A stretch of 64,000 nt of DNA from Mercenaria mercenaria (taxonomy: Eukaryota > Mollusca > Bivalvia > Venerida > Veneridae). Under the pieces are notes generated by a model that saw only the letters and a program-made list of their open reading frames with translations, did not search any database and was not told the DNA's origin. Shown here piece after piece: positions 12,127 through 22,484 of this stretch. The translations under genes and the position numbers were made by a program. Within the stretch, counting starts at the first letter, position 1; every line of letters begins with the position of its first letter. The stretch is from contig NC_069364.1 of assembly GCF_021730395.1 (NCBI RefSeq), forward strand, positions 83,595,972 to 83,659,971. Reading direction: 5' to 3'.

Positions 12127-13600
12127 AGAGGTCCAAAAGGGCCTAAGTCGCTCACCTGAAGAGAACCTTAACCATCTGACTTTGCTTCTAACTAGGTTTG
12201 GTGAAAATCTTTTCAGCTGTTCATTAAAAATAAATCTATCTAAAGTTGTTTTTTCTATATTTTGCTGTGATGCACCAAGTGTCTCTAACTGAACATATTT
12301 GGTAAAGGACCTTATAATAAATGATGCTACAAATCAATTTTGATGAAGATCCATTAAGCGGTCCATGCGAACATGTCATTTAAAGGCATTTCTATTTTTA
12401 ACATTAGCATCCCCTTAAAGGAGCCAAACGCTCCCTATAACTGAACAAATTCTGGAGAGGACCATAATTGAGCCGTGCCATGAGAAAATCAACATAATGG
12501 GTTTGCGGCCAGCATGGATCCAGACCATGCGCAGGCTGGTCTGGATCCATGCTGTTCGCTTTTAAAGCCTACTGCAATTAGAGAAACCGTTAGCGAACAG
12601 CATGGATCCTGACCAGACAAATTCAGTTTGATGAAGATCCATCAAGCAGTTCATGACAAGAAATCAGTTAAAGGAATTTCTATTTTTAACTCCTAACAGG
12701 GGCCAATTGTCCCCACTTGTACAAACTTGGGAGAGGGCCTTATAATGATGCTACAGGCTAAGTTTGATAAGGATCCATCAAACGGTTCATAAGTAGTTGT
12801 TAAAAGGTATTTTCGTTTTTAGACCTAGCTGTATCTAAAAGGGGTCAACTGCCACCATTCAAAAAAATTTGGGAGAGGACCTTATAATGATGCTACAAAC
12901 CAAGATCCATCAGGCAGTTCATGAGAAGTTGTTTAAATGTATTCCTAATTTTATCTCTTGTGGCTCCTAAAATGGACCATTTGTGTGCCCCCATTTGTAT
13001 AAAATTGGGAGAAGACCTTATAATGATGCTATAGACAAAGTCTGATGAAGATCCATAAAGCAGTTCATGAGAAGAAGTCTTTTAAAAGTACTTCTATTTT
13101 TAAAATCAGGTGGCCCAAAAATGGGCCCGAGAGCCCTCATTTAAAAAAACCTTGGGGAGGACCTTACAATGATGCTACAGACCAAGTTTGATGAAGATCC
13201 ATCTAGCTGTTCATGAAAAGAAGTCATTTAATGGTATTTCTAATTTAAGTTCTAGCAGCCCCTAAAAGGGACCAAGTGCCCCAATTTGAAAAAAATATTT
13301 AAGAAGACCTAATATTGATGCTACAGACCAAGCTTGATAAAGATCCATCCAACAGTTCATGAGAAGTTCTTTTAAGTTTTATTATTTTTATTTTTTGCTA
13401 TTGCGACCCCTAAAAGGGACCAACGTGAATCATCTCAACAAACCTGATAGAGCTCCATGCCAGGATGCCATTGACCAAGTTTGATGTAATTCTGACCAGC
13501 AGTATGAGAGGAGAAGATGTTTAAGTAAAAATGTTGATGCAGGATGCAGGACCATCAACAAAAACTAATAGCTCACGCTGACCAAAGTTCAGGTGAGCAA
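12127..13600 (+). mobile_element. Helitron-like tandem-repeat element, carrying a foldback insertion
   Basis: The head hairpin AGGTCC...GGGCCT (12129-12144) is followed by taagtcgctcacctgaa. Degenerate monomers of about 145 bp follow, with 'gaccttataatgatgctaca' and 'gatccatcaagc-gttcatgag' landmarks. The tail is gctcacgctgaccaaagttcaggtgagc at about 13571-13598. The subterminal gctcacctga/tcaggtgagc inverted repeat is clear. A partial copy of the 36072-type foldback interrupts it at 12470-12618, so this element is older than that insertion. Confidence 0.65.
12470..12618. repeat. Foldback element, partial copy
   Basis: This begins attgagccgtgccatgag and carries the gcatggatccagacca arm and its inverted partner, as in the full copy at 36072-36307. 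The right arm is truncated at cagcatggatcctgaccaga. It is nested in the Helitron-like array. Confidence 0.7.
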
Positions 13601-13735
13601 AAAAGCGATCTACCTCCATGTTATAGGCTTTTTGTTCCTTAAATGAATCTCTTAACAGAATACAAGAAAAGCAGAAGAGTAAAACGAAAATGTTGCTTAA
13701 ATACAACTGTCCCATCTTTCAGCTTACCAACATAC

Positions 13736-13883
13736 CTACAATTTTCTTCTTGTGTTGGAAAATTAGACAGATTTGCATGACTGTTTTCAAACAGCTGACA
13801 TGTATCACCTGACTCAGAAAGCTCACCATTTGGATCTGGACAATCTGTTTGTTCATCAGTTGAACTCATTCTTGACTGCTGAA
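13736..13883 (-). CDS. TRIM-like gene, exon 3 (linker)
   Basis: The acceptor is aatggcag and the donor TGTAG|gtatgtt. Joined in phase to exon 2 it reads VQQSRMSSTDEQTDCPDPNG, then an acidic Ser/Glu-rich stretch ending FPTQEENC. It resembles exon 2 (MSSTDEQTD against MSSNDGKTE), which suggests exon duplication. It ends in phase 2. No following exon with a recognisable domain was found down to 9403, and joining directly to the helicase exon there would hit a stop. The C terminus of this protein is therefore unknown. Confidence 0.55.
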
Positions 13884-14130
13884 CTGCCATTAGAAACAAT
13901 ATTGATACTTATTACATGGTTTTCAGTGAATGATACAGGTATTTCTGTGGAAATAACTAGCAATGCCTTTTTTTCTCCAGTTGTTTGGGAATGGTGGCAA
14001 GGCCCATTAGGAGGGGATTATTGCTCCATAATGAATAAAATGGGGGAAAAGTTGTGCCATAATAAAAACATTATTCATATATGTTACACTTGAAAAGAAA
14101 TTGACTTAACTTTTATTTATTTTATGCTTT

Positions 14131-14180
14131 CCAGTGAAATACTGAAATTTATCAGTGAAATGAAATTGATATTTTCACTG
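14131..14180. repeat. Short dispersed repeat shared with 54268-54320
   Basis: The words 'cagtgaaatactgaaattta' and 'aaattgatattttcactg' occur almost unchanged at about 54268-54320, both preceded by 'tttattttatgct'. The segment has partly self-complementary 'cagtgaaa/tttcactg' ends. It is probably a fragment of a small DNA element. Confidence 0.5.
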
Positions 14181-14232
14181 CTTCAAACAAAACGGTCCCC
14201 AAAACACTGCAATTTCATAATGATAAATACCA

Positions 14233-14319
14233 ATATATTGAGGGTTGAGTACAATACTGCCATAATGTCTATTAAATAAAGAAGGAGTTATGGCAGTATT
14301 GCGCTCAGCCCTCGATATG
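14233..14319. repeat. Small MITE-like palindrome
   Basis: Two arms of about 37 bp (14233-14269 and 14283-14319) are inverted repeats with few mismatches: 'tattgagggttgagtacaat' against the complement of 'attgcgctcagccctcgata'. A short loop of about 13 bp separates them. It sits in the intron between TRIM exons 2 and 3. Confidence 0.6.
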
Positions 14320-14674
14320 TTTTTCACAGGTACAGAACTACAAAATGTCTAAATTAAGGTTAAAACCCTTAAAAAGCATGAAATAAAAGAATATTTTGTT
14401 ACTTTTACATGTACAATTTTATTAGGAGTGATGTTGCCGTGGATAGAGGTCAGGGGTGACTTTGTCACAGGGAGGTCAAATGGTGATTATGTCATGGGGG
14501 AAGTCAGGCAATGATTTCATTACAAAGAAGTCAGTGGGTGAATTTGTCCTAATTCCTATAGTTAGATATGCTGTTGATAGATACTTTCTATGAGCCAATG
14601 CAAAATCTTTCACAGTCCCTATCTGAAATTATTAATACATCCTCAGCTTGGTCTAGAATTGCAGTACGTCCTAC

Positions 14675-14803
14675 CTGTTTGTGCCTGTTCATCTTTTTGC
14701 AATTTTTTTTTCATATTCTCGAGAGCTGTAGCCTCAGGAACCTCTTTAGCTGGATCTTGAAAACCTTCAGTTTTCCCATCATTTGAACTCATTTCCATCT
14801 GCT
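14675..14803 (-). CDS. TRIM-like gene, exon 2 (linker)
   Basis: This lies between acceptor gacaacag and donor ACAG|gtagga. In phase with exon 1 (G + AG makes Glu) it encodes EQMEMSSNDGKTEGFQDPAK, then EVPEATALENMKKKLQKDEQ and AQT. It is a charged linker with a short predicted helix and no known domain. Exact phase agreement at both ends supports it as a real exon. Confidence 0.6.
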
Positions 14804-15159
14804 CTGTTGTCAATAGAAACAAAACTCGGGTTAACTTTATTTACAATTTCTAATAGACTATAATAAAACAATTCTACATATTTATTCCTTAGATAAACAC
14901 ATACCCAACACCTTAAAGGCACTGGCCTCCAGATGGTTCAACAATAAAAAAAAGAAAAGATTTTGTGTTAGATATCTGGAAATTATTGCTATATTTCTTA
15001 AGAATGCTTTAAAACTTAATTACTGACAGACTATATGTTATATATGGAAACACGAGTAGTAGTTGTTTTTACTAAATTTTACGATGAAAATCGAAAAGCG
15101 TTTGTAACACTTTACTTGAGATAAACTGCGTCGACATGCATTGTACCCTAAATCCTCCA

Positions 15160-15235
15160 TAGAGATATTGGTAGTGACAACGGAAAATTTCTTTACTGCC
15201 GCGGCGGTCCTGGTTCAATTCCAGACGCGGTCACC
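15160..15235 (+). repeat. tRNA-like module
   Basis: It contains a tRNA T-arm (CCTGGTTCAATTCCAGA, 15210-15226) with a B-box GGTTCAATTCC, followed by gcggtcacc and a T-run. The 5' half is degenerate. It is probably a SINE or tRNA relic rather than a functional tRNA. Confidence 0.45.
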
Positions 15236-15593
15236 TTTTTTTCTTAATTTAGCATTTATAAAATAGTTAGAAACAGAAATTCATATTCTAATGTTCATAA
15301 TATGACCAAACTTCAATATGAAAGAAAAATATATTTTTAGCCAAAAGCTGGAGGTCAGTGCCTTCAACTTTTACTAGATTTTTTAGGGGCACAAGAGTCA
15401 CTACATTACACTAAATTAAAGCGAGTGAACCATTATACAGCCACATCTATGCAAAACTATGCCTGTTTTAATTTACGATTACTGCAAATAAAGACCCATT
15501 TTTCACTATCCTAAGTGTGACCTTGGTATATATATTGATTACATGAAACATACATATATATTAAAGCAGATTTCATTGTAACTTATAATATAC

Positions 15594-16707
15594 CCATTTG
15601 TTTGCAGATGCTCAGGATTGGCTGAGGTACCATGTTGATCAAAGCTTCTAACTCTGCTGGCATCCCAATGTCTGTGTGCCCAGCTCCTTTAATAGACAAT
15701 ATCTGCTCCTGCAAACCCTGGATTTGAAGTGAGAACCCATCTAACGCTAGAAACAGACTTGTCATCTGGGTACAGGGCTCCAATACTTCTAGAATTTTTT
15801 CAATTTTCTGAACTTTGCCGAGCGTTTTCTGGCATTGGATAAAATAAGCCTGAGTTTTTTCTTCATTGTCCTGTACACCATGCAACTGCATCTGCTGGAA
15901 TCCCGAAATCAAATTATCAACATGTTCTTTAAATTTTTTAATTGTCTCATTATTTTCAGCTGCCTTAGCTTTCAACTGATCATTTTCAGTCAGAATGTCA
16001 TTTACAGACTGAAATAAAAATGTCTGCAAAGCTTCCAGTTCGCTTTTGACTTCACAAAATTTTATCTTTACTTCGTCTTTAGTTACAATGTCTTTTAACT
16101 CTCTAATCTCATCACATGTCCTATGATTAACAACCACACATGTACTGCATAAGAGCTCATTGTGATGTATGCATACGTAGTCCACTTTCTTGTCTAAATG
16201 TTTACTACAATTTCGGTGGTCAGAATCCAGACTGATTCTAATAATGTCATGATCTTTGAAGAGTTTCAACTCTTCATGAAGACTGGTACACCTCGAACAA
16301 AGGTTTCCAGCACAATCTTCACAAACGGCAAAAAATTCGCTTACTTTCCCTGAACAGGAGATGCAGTTCTTGTTATTTTTATTCTTTTGCTCAGTTCTAT
16401 CGTTATAAGCTTCAATTAGCGGTAAAATGGTGTAATTGTAGGGTAGCAGTTTAGCCCAATCTTTTGGGCTTTTAGTTGTATCTGGGATTCTTGTGATCTG
16501 TCTACAAGTAGGGCAAGGTAAGTCTCCTGCAGCATATTTGCCTGAGTCCTGTCCTTCAATGTAGGAACTAATACACGGCTCGCAAAATGTGTGAAGGCAG
16601 GCTAAAGCTCTTGGTGATTTATAGACTTCATAGCATATAGGGCACTTGAGAAGTTCTTCAAATTTTTCTCCCTGGTACAGTGACCTGTACTCTATAGATG
16701 ATGCCAT
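15594..16707 (-). CDS. TRIM-like RING/B-box/coiled-coil protein, exon 1 coding part
   Basis: The exon starts at a cattttcag-type acceptor (first base 16719), so 5' UTR exons lie upstream, and Met is at 16707. The RING is C3HC4 with Cys22, Cys25, Cys37, His39, Cys42, Cys45, Cys65 and Cys68, fitting an E3 ubiquitin ligase. B-box 1 covers about residues 115-153 (Cys115, Cys118, Cys129, Cys132, Cys137, Cys140, His144, His153) and B-box 2 about 167-198. A coiled coil follows at about 205-300, including KAKAAENNETIKKFKEHVDN. Translation would stop after KQMGIL, but CAAATGG|gtatat is a good donor. Splicing to 14803 keeps the frame open, so the unspliced stop is probably not used. No NHL, filamin or B30.2 domain is visible. 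TRIM-type genes are strongly expanded in bivalves, often in innate immunity; that role is an inference here. Confidence 0.85.
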
Positions 16708-16719
16708 TCTATACTGATG

Positions 16720-17109
16720 CTGAAATGAAAAGTAACACTAATGAATATCAGAAAACTGGATACAGCTATTTTTGATGAATCTTGGGGCAAATCAAGGATT
16801 TACTAGCACACTTCATGCTGTGAAGTTTTATTGAAATACAACCAGTGGCTTGGGGGAGTGGACAAGAGTTTGACTCCTAGACTGAATCTCTACACATGTA
16901 CCAGTAGACATTATGCACTGTAACCAAACCGGCATAACTTAGTGAAAAATCACTCAATACAGTTATAACTTACACCAACATGATTGTATTTTATTTGCAG
17001 AAGTTTTTGAATGGTAGTTTAGTCATGACATTCAAATAATCACAATTGTTTATGACTGACACAATTGTCAATGTTACAAAACTAATTTCTCAGAAATGAA
17101 AAATGACAA
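16720..17109. other. Upstream/intron of the TRIM-like gene
   Basis: AT-rich sequence upstream of the first coding exon. A 5' UTR exon is expected beyond the acceptor at 16720-16721, but I could not place it. No repeat is recognised. Confidence 0.3.
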
Positions 17110-17725
17110 AATCTTATTGTAAATGATCTGGTCAATTTCTTCCCCCACCAAAAAGAGCAAGTACTGGCTAGAGAGGAAAGGACTGACCGGTCAATCAATT
17201 TCTTCCCCCACCTGACAGATCAAGTATATCATTAGTATATGATAGGGGGGAAAGAACTTACCGTTCAATTTCTTCTTCCCACCCGACAGGTCAAGTTCTG
17301 GCTAGGGGGGAAAGAACTGACTGGTCAATTTCTTCCCCCATCTGATAGGTCAAGTATAATTATGCTAGAGGGGAAAGAACTGACCGGTCATTTTCTTCCC
17401 TCACCTAACAGAGCAAGTACTGGCTAAGGGGGGAAAGAACTGACCGGTTAATTTCTTCCCCCACCTGACATTTAAGTACTGGCTAGGGGGGAAACAACTG
17501 ACTGGTCAGTTTCTTCCCGCACATAACAGAGCAGGTACTGGTCTGGGGGGGGGGGGGGGGAGGGGGGTTGGGGAAGAACTGACCAGTCAATTTCTTCCCC
17601 CACCTAACAGGTCAAGTACCAGCTAGTGGGGCGGGGGGAAGACCTGACTGGTCAATTTCTTTCCCCACCTAACTGGTCAGGTACTGGTAGGTGGGAGAAG
17701 AACTGAGCAGCAGTAAATTCCTTAC
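17110..17725 (+). repeat. Minisatellite of about 60 bp
   Basis: About ten copies of a unit such as 'ggtcaatttcttcccccacc', 'tgacaggtcaagtactggct', 'aggggggaaagaactgacc' are seen. A G-run of about 15 lies at 17546-17560. Diverged single units recur at about 18165-18235. The short frame through it (17239-17427) encodes a repeated KELTGQFLP-like peptide and is best explained by the repeat, not by selection. Confidence 0.8.
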
Positions 17726-17936
17726 CTTAGAAGAAATTAAAACAGGAAAAAGGCCATCAATTTAAAAAAAATACAACAGAAATTGAAATATGTTCATTTA
17801 AAAATATTTCTTTAATTAAGACAAAATATGAAACATATTTCTTATTTTATATGAAATTTAAATGAAAACCTACTATCGGAAATAAAAAACAGGCTAGTTA
17901 AGGATAACCATGAATAACCAGTTCCAATTCACTAAT

Positions 17937-18156
17937 ACCACAGTCACACATACCGCTCAAATAGCTACGTCGAGCTACGGATAGAAACGTAGTAACCCGT
18001 ATCGATCCGTACCTGAGCCGTACGAATTGGTACGAACTGATACGGATTACTACATTAAGGTACGTCTCAGGTACGTTTCAATACGGGTCGATACGGATTA
18101 CTATGTTTTTATCCGTGGCTAGACGTAGCTTTCCGCGCCGTATGTGTGACTGGGGT
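17937..18156. mobile_element. Foldback (MITE-like) element
   Basis: The two halves are inverted repeats along their length. The left end is acc(c)cagtcacacatacc, with its right-end complement ggtatgtgtgactggggt. Within the arms, 'agctacgtc(g/t)ag' and 'ccgtatcga(t/c)ccgta' pair. The element is unusually CpG- and TACG-rich for this AT-rich region. No coding is present. The target duplication is unclear. Confidence 0.65.
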
Positions 18157-18397
18157 ATAACAGGGGAAATAATTGACTAACCAGGAAAATTGACGAGGGT
18201 GGGGGGAAAGAATTGACTAGTTAGTTTTTCCCCCCATAAGAATGATCGAGAGTAACTTGTATCTATTAGAAGTAAAATGTCTACTATTCTTTTCAAAACA
18301 ATAGGCTTTTAATAAAAATTCATCTGTTACTTCTCTCCTTGCCATTGTTTACACATGCACTGCTTTAGTGTGTACAGAATAGTTTTAGCTTAATTAT

Positions 18398-18608
18398 TTT
18401 GTTGGGTTTAACATTGCACCGACACATATGTAGTATAGGTCATTTGGTTGACTATCCAGCTTTGATTCTGGAGAAAGACCCCAGGTGTCCCTCAGTGCAT
18501 TATTTCATCACGAGTGGGCACCTGGTAGAACCACCAACCTTCCGTAAGCCTGAGCTGGATGACTTCCAGAAGGTCGGTACTTCTACCCTGGCACGGAGGA
18601 TGGTTTCT
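18398..18608 (-). repeat. SINE copy lacking its tRNA-like head
   Basis: 'tgttgggtttaacattgcac', 'gactatccagctttgattct', 'gagaaagaccccaggtgtcc', 'tcatcacgagtgggcacctg' and 'accaccaaccttccgtaag' match the copy at 42928-43205. The part corresponding to the tRNA-like head (right side) is replaced after 'ctggatgacttcc'. Confidence 0.65.
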
Positions 18609-18900
18609 GAATATTGTATCCTGGAAACTGTAACTTTAGTAATTTTTCATACTTATAAAAAACACATCTAAACAACTTCCCAGGATTTTTTATTAAAGAT
18701 CAGAATTATAATGTATACTCTAATAACTCTTTTAGAAGAAAATCAGCTTGATGGCTTCCAGATATTGTATCCTGGATACTGTAACTTTGGTAATTTTTCA
18801 TACATTGTACTTATAAAAAACACATCTAAACAACTTCCCTGGATTTTTTACTATAAATCAGAATTATAATGTATACTCTTTGAGAAGAAAATCAGCTTTT
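18608..18900. repeat. Tandem duplication of about 150 bp
   Basis: 'attgtatcctggaaactgta', 'cacatctaaacaacttccc' and 'cagaattataatgtatactc' occur twice, at about 18612-18750 and 18765-18897, with few differences. It is a recent local duplication beside the SINE copy. No coding. Confidence 0.75.
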
Positions 18901-19401
18901 TAGATTTCAATCAAATACTTTTCATTCACTGATGTTTTTAACATACACACTGGTTTAGTCAGTACAGGATAGCTTTGATATTTATCAGATGACCTGTGAA
19001 AAATGATACATGCAAACATTTAATAAAATGTTTGTCTGAATGTGTTACTAACGATCTGCAAGCCATTGCCGAGAATTAGATGAGAATTTATACAATAATT
19101 GAAATCTCACTGCAGAAGTTATCAACTTACCCTCTATGCTCTAAAATCCGCTATACCCTAAAGCACTGTTCAACCCTAAAGGACTGAACTGGTCTAACTC
19201 TAAGGAAGCGGTATATTTTCAGAATATCTGAGTTTACAGATAATCTGATTTTTTTTTATCTGTAACTTTACAGATTATCTGTATGAAAACTGCAGAAATT
19301 ACATTTATTCTCAAAACCACAGCTTTAAATTAATTACTTTATTTACAGTATGCACAAATAAAGGTCATTTGTGATTTTTTTTAGCCACTTTAGTTCACAC
19401 A

Positions 19402-19582
19402 GGAGCTCAAGGTCAGGGACACAGATTTTTCGGCCTTGTCCGTCCTTTATATTTTGATGGGAACTTACGGCCTCTAGGAATATGATGCAAAGTTTCTATA
19501 TTCATAAAGGTCGTAAGTTCTGTCATTATATATAAAGGCCAGACAAGGCTGCAAAAAGTCTGCATTCCCGACCTCGAGCTCC
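19402..19582. repeat. Inverted-repeat (foldback) element
   Basis: Arms of about 74 bp (19402-19475 and 19508-19582) pair with roughly 75-80% identity. The left begins ggagctcaaggtcaggga and the right ends tcccgacctcgagctcc. The arms include 'ccttgtccgtcctttatat' and its inverted partner 'atataaaggccagacaagg'. No coding. Confidence 0.65.
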
Positions 19583-19807
19583 CTTGAGCTAACCGTAAGT
19601 AAATCAATTAATTTCAAGCTGCCATTATGTGCCAAAATACACACTGGCAGACACTTGCAGGTGAAGCCCCCGCCCCTGCCAGATATCAGCCGATATTTTT
19701 AGTCTTTTAAAACACACTGAGCAAATATCTCAAACATTAAATATGTTATGTTACAAATTCAGCAGGTTTTAAAAATTAATTATGCAATAAAAACTAAAGA
19801 TAACTTA

Positions 19808-19892
19808 CTCTGAGTGCGAAAGGTCTAAGGCGCTGGTTCATATTGCTGTAGGTTTTTGTCAGGGCTGTGGGTTCGCTCCCCGACATGGGCAA
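19808..19892 (+). repeat. tRNA-like module
   Basis: It has a possible A-box region (aggtctaaggcgctgg, about 19820-19835) and a clear B-box T-arm (tgtgggttcgctccccgaca), followed by gggcaatc and a T-run. About 85 bp, solitary, and not foldable by eye into a clean cloverleaf. Likely a tRNA-derived SINE relic. Confidence 0.5.
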
Positions 19893-19980
19893 TCTTTTTT
19901 TTCAAATGATTTTTTTTTTTAATCTTGAGATTATATCATTAAAAAGAATATGAAAATATTAGAAATATTACATTTGAAAA

Positions 19981-20999
19981 CAAGAGCACCGCCTTGCAGG
20001 TGCTGACGCTCATCTGATTTTTTTTGTGTAATAGAAATATTGTCCTACCCATGATTTTCTAAGTCCAAAAAGGGCCATCATTCTTGCAAAAAGCAGGATA
20101 GAGTTATGTTTCTTGATGTACAGTGTCCACTTATGATGGTGAAAAACTGTTGCAAGTTTTAAACAATAGCTTTGATAGTTTATGAGAAAAGTTGACTTAA
20201 ACATAATACTCAACCAAGAAAAGGATTTTCTAAGTCCAAAAGGGGCAATAACTATTGCAAAAAGCAGGATGGAGTTATGTTGCTTGCTGCACAGGGTCAG
20301 CTTATGATGGTGAACAAGTGTTGCAAGTTTCAAAGCAATAGCTTTGATAGTTTAAGAGAAAAAGTTGACCTAAACATAAAACTTAACCAAGAAATCTGAT
20401 ATTTTCTAAGTCCAAAAGGGGCTATAAATCTTGCAAAAAGCAGGATGGAGTTATGTTTCTTACTGTACAAGGTCAACTTATGATGGTGAACAAGTATTAC
20501 AAGTTTTAAAGCAATAGCTTTGATAGTTTAGGATAAAAGCTGACCTAAACATAAAACTTAACCAAGAAAACTGATTTTCTAAGTCCAAAAGGGGCAATAA
20601 ATCTTGCAAAAAGCAAGATGGAGTTATGTTTCTTGATGTACAGGGTCTGCTTATGATGGTGAACAAGTATTCCAAGTTTCAAAGCAATAGCTTTGATAGT
20701 TTAGGAGAAAAGTTGACCTAAACATAAAACTTAACCAAGAAATCTGATATTTTCTAAGTACAAAAGGGGCCATAAATCTTGCAAAAAGAAAATGGAGTTA
20801 TGTTTCTTGCTATACAGGGTCAGCTTATGATGGTGAACAAGTATTCCAAGTTTCAAAGCAATAGCTTTGATAGTTTAGGAGAAAAGCTGACCTAAACATA
20901 AAACTTAACCAGACAACGCCGACGCAGACGCCGACGCTGACAACCACTCAAGTGATGACAATAACTCATCATTTTTTTTCAAAAAATCAGATGAGCTAA
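19981..20999 (+). mobile_element. Helitron-like tandem-repeat element
   Basis: The head hairpin is AGCACC...GGTGCT (19985-20004), followed by gacgctcatctgatttttt. Five monomers of about 175 bp follow ('ttttctaagtccaaaa(a/g)gggc' near 20055, 20225, 20404, 20575 and 20751). The pre-tail is acgccgacgcagacgccgac. The tail ends aaaaatcagatgagctaaa with CTAA at 20996-20999. The head 'ctcatctgattttttt' is complementary to the tail 'aaaaaatcagatgag'. Confidence 0.75.
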
Positions 21000-21029
21000 A
21001 AAAACAGAAGAAAAAAACAGATCACTCAT

Positions 21030-21423
21030 AGCATGCTCAACTTTTCTAAGTGCTTGACTCTGAATTAGAGCTTTGCCAGTAAAAAGGGGCTAAATCTGTC
21101 AAAATTCTAATCAGAGTTATCCATGTGGGGATTGTTTCTTATAGTGTAGCCTTTGATAGTAAATAACTATATTTCAAGTTTCAAGTCAATAGCTTTGATA
21201 GCAACAGAGATATTGGACGTTTAATATAAAACTTTAACCAAAAAATTCTATTTAGTTAAAAAAGGACATCAAGTTAGAGTTATGGGGATTGTTTCTCCTT
21301 TTTTAAGTCAAAAACTTTGATAGCAACAGAGATATTTGACTTTAACCAACGTCGATGCTGAGGCCGACACCGACGCTGGGGCGAGTGCAATAGCTCTACA
21401 TTTTCTTTGAAAAGTCAAGCTAA
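21030..21423 (+). mobile_element. Short Helitron-like element, 5' end degraded
   Basis: About two monomers are seen ('gagttat(c/g)...ggggattgtttct'). The pre-tail is gccgacaccgacgctggggc, followed by a tail stem (agctctacattttc/gaaaagtcaagct) and CTAA at 21420-21423. No intact head hairpin is visible. It abuts the previous element, separated by about 30 bp. Confidence 0.55.
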
Positions 21424-21767
21424 AAAACAACTTGTATTCTCAGTGATCCCACTCAGTATTTTTTTCAAGGGTAAACCAAAAAGTAGTATAAAATACACAG
21501 AATGGCAACTGGCTGTAATCTCGCGTGAGCTCGTGTCAGAGCGTGATTCGGCATTATCTTACTAAAAACAAACATCGGCTAGCATTGAGTTACAATTTGT
21601 ACCTTTAAAACTACATTTAAAATACATGTTAGCTTCTAAAACAAAATTAGTTTAATGTGAAATGGTCTTAAGACACGAAGTACACGTTTTTTTTTTTTGC
21701 CATCGAAAGAAGCGTAGTCATATGGTGATAATTATTTTACCGATGAATAATTGCATTCGCATACAAA

Positions 21768-21795
21768 ATGGCGCCTGGAGAAAGCGCCACTTCCG
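21768..21795 (+). CDS. Possible first exon, very short (unassigned)
   Basis: In a locally CpG-richer stretch, caaaATGG opens MAPGESATS and runs to a donor-like TCCG|gtaaac after 28 nt. No partner exon was identified. The support is only Kozak-like context, donor and local composition. It could equally be an unrelated promoter-proximal sequence. Confidence 0.15.
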
Positions 21796-22415
21796 GTAAA
21801 CGAGATCTCGTTTTTTTGTCACGGGAGGTTGGCGAGATTTGCTCTATATACCTTTCAAGTTGCCAATCTATTTATTTTTATAGCTCTTTGGGTAAACTTA
21901 CTCCCTGAACACAAAAACTGGGGTAAATCTCAATTTTTGAGGGTATGAAAATTATAAATAAAAATTTCTATTTATGGTTAAACTCCAACAACCACTTATT
22001 TTGGAAACGTTTTGGTTACTTTAAAATTTCTGAACTTTAGCATTAGTAGTGTCAGTTGTTGCGAAGTATCACATGTTTTATTATTTGCCGTAAAGCCTCG
22101 AATTGCGACTTTCTTGCAGACGGAGAGAGATTAGATTGGTTACCATTTTAAAGTGCTAATTCATTTCCAGGGGCGTTAAAATATAACCCGTCTACATTTT
22201 TATGACATCACTGAGCAAACATCTGCAGTTAGCCAATCGATTCGCCGGGAACATAGTATTTCCAAGGTTTATTTTTAGGACAAACCTCAGGCTGGGATTC
22301 CACATTAACCTATAATAATTCGTGCTCGGCATTTTCGTATGTGCACGATCTCGCACGGGGTAAAAAATATATGCGGGATTTTTATTTTTTTTACGTGATT
22401 TATGCAATATTTTAC

Positions 22416-22484
22416 ATGAGTCAGAACACTGATTCTGAACCAGCCCCTTTGCCCTCTCGACCACTGCGGCAGATGACTTTCAAG
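22416..22484 (+). CDS. Possible first coding exon, 23 codons (unassigned)
   Basis: ATG at 22416 opens MSQNTDSEPAPLPSRPLRQM plus TFK and meets a perfect donor (AAG|gtgagt) in phase 0. The Pro/Ser-rich peptide looks like a disordered N terminus. No downstream exon is recognised on this strand before the ninjurin gene, and the region lacks known repeats. The function is unknown. Confidence 0.3.

Noticed and set aside
9340-16707. A single fused TRIM-helicase gene
   Set aside because: TRIM exon 3 ends in phase 2 and joining it to the helicase exon at 9403 gives an immediate stop. No linking exon was found, so two genes are more likely.
17239-17427. Repeat peptide gene with KELTGQFLP units
   Set aside because: It lies wholly inside the 60-bp minisatellite; units differ in length and do not keep frame.
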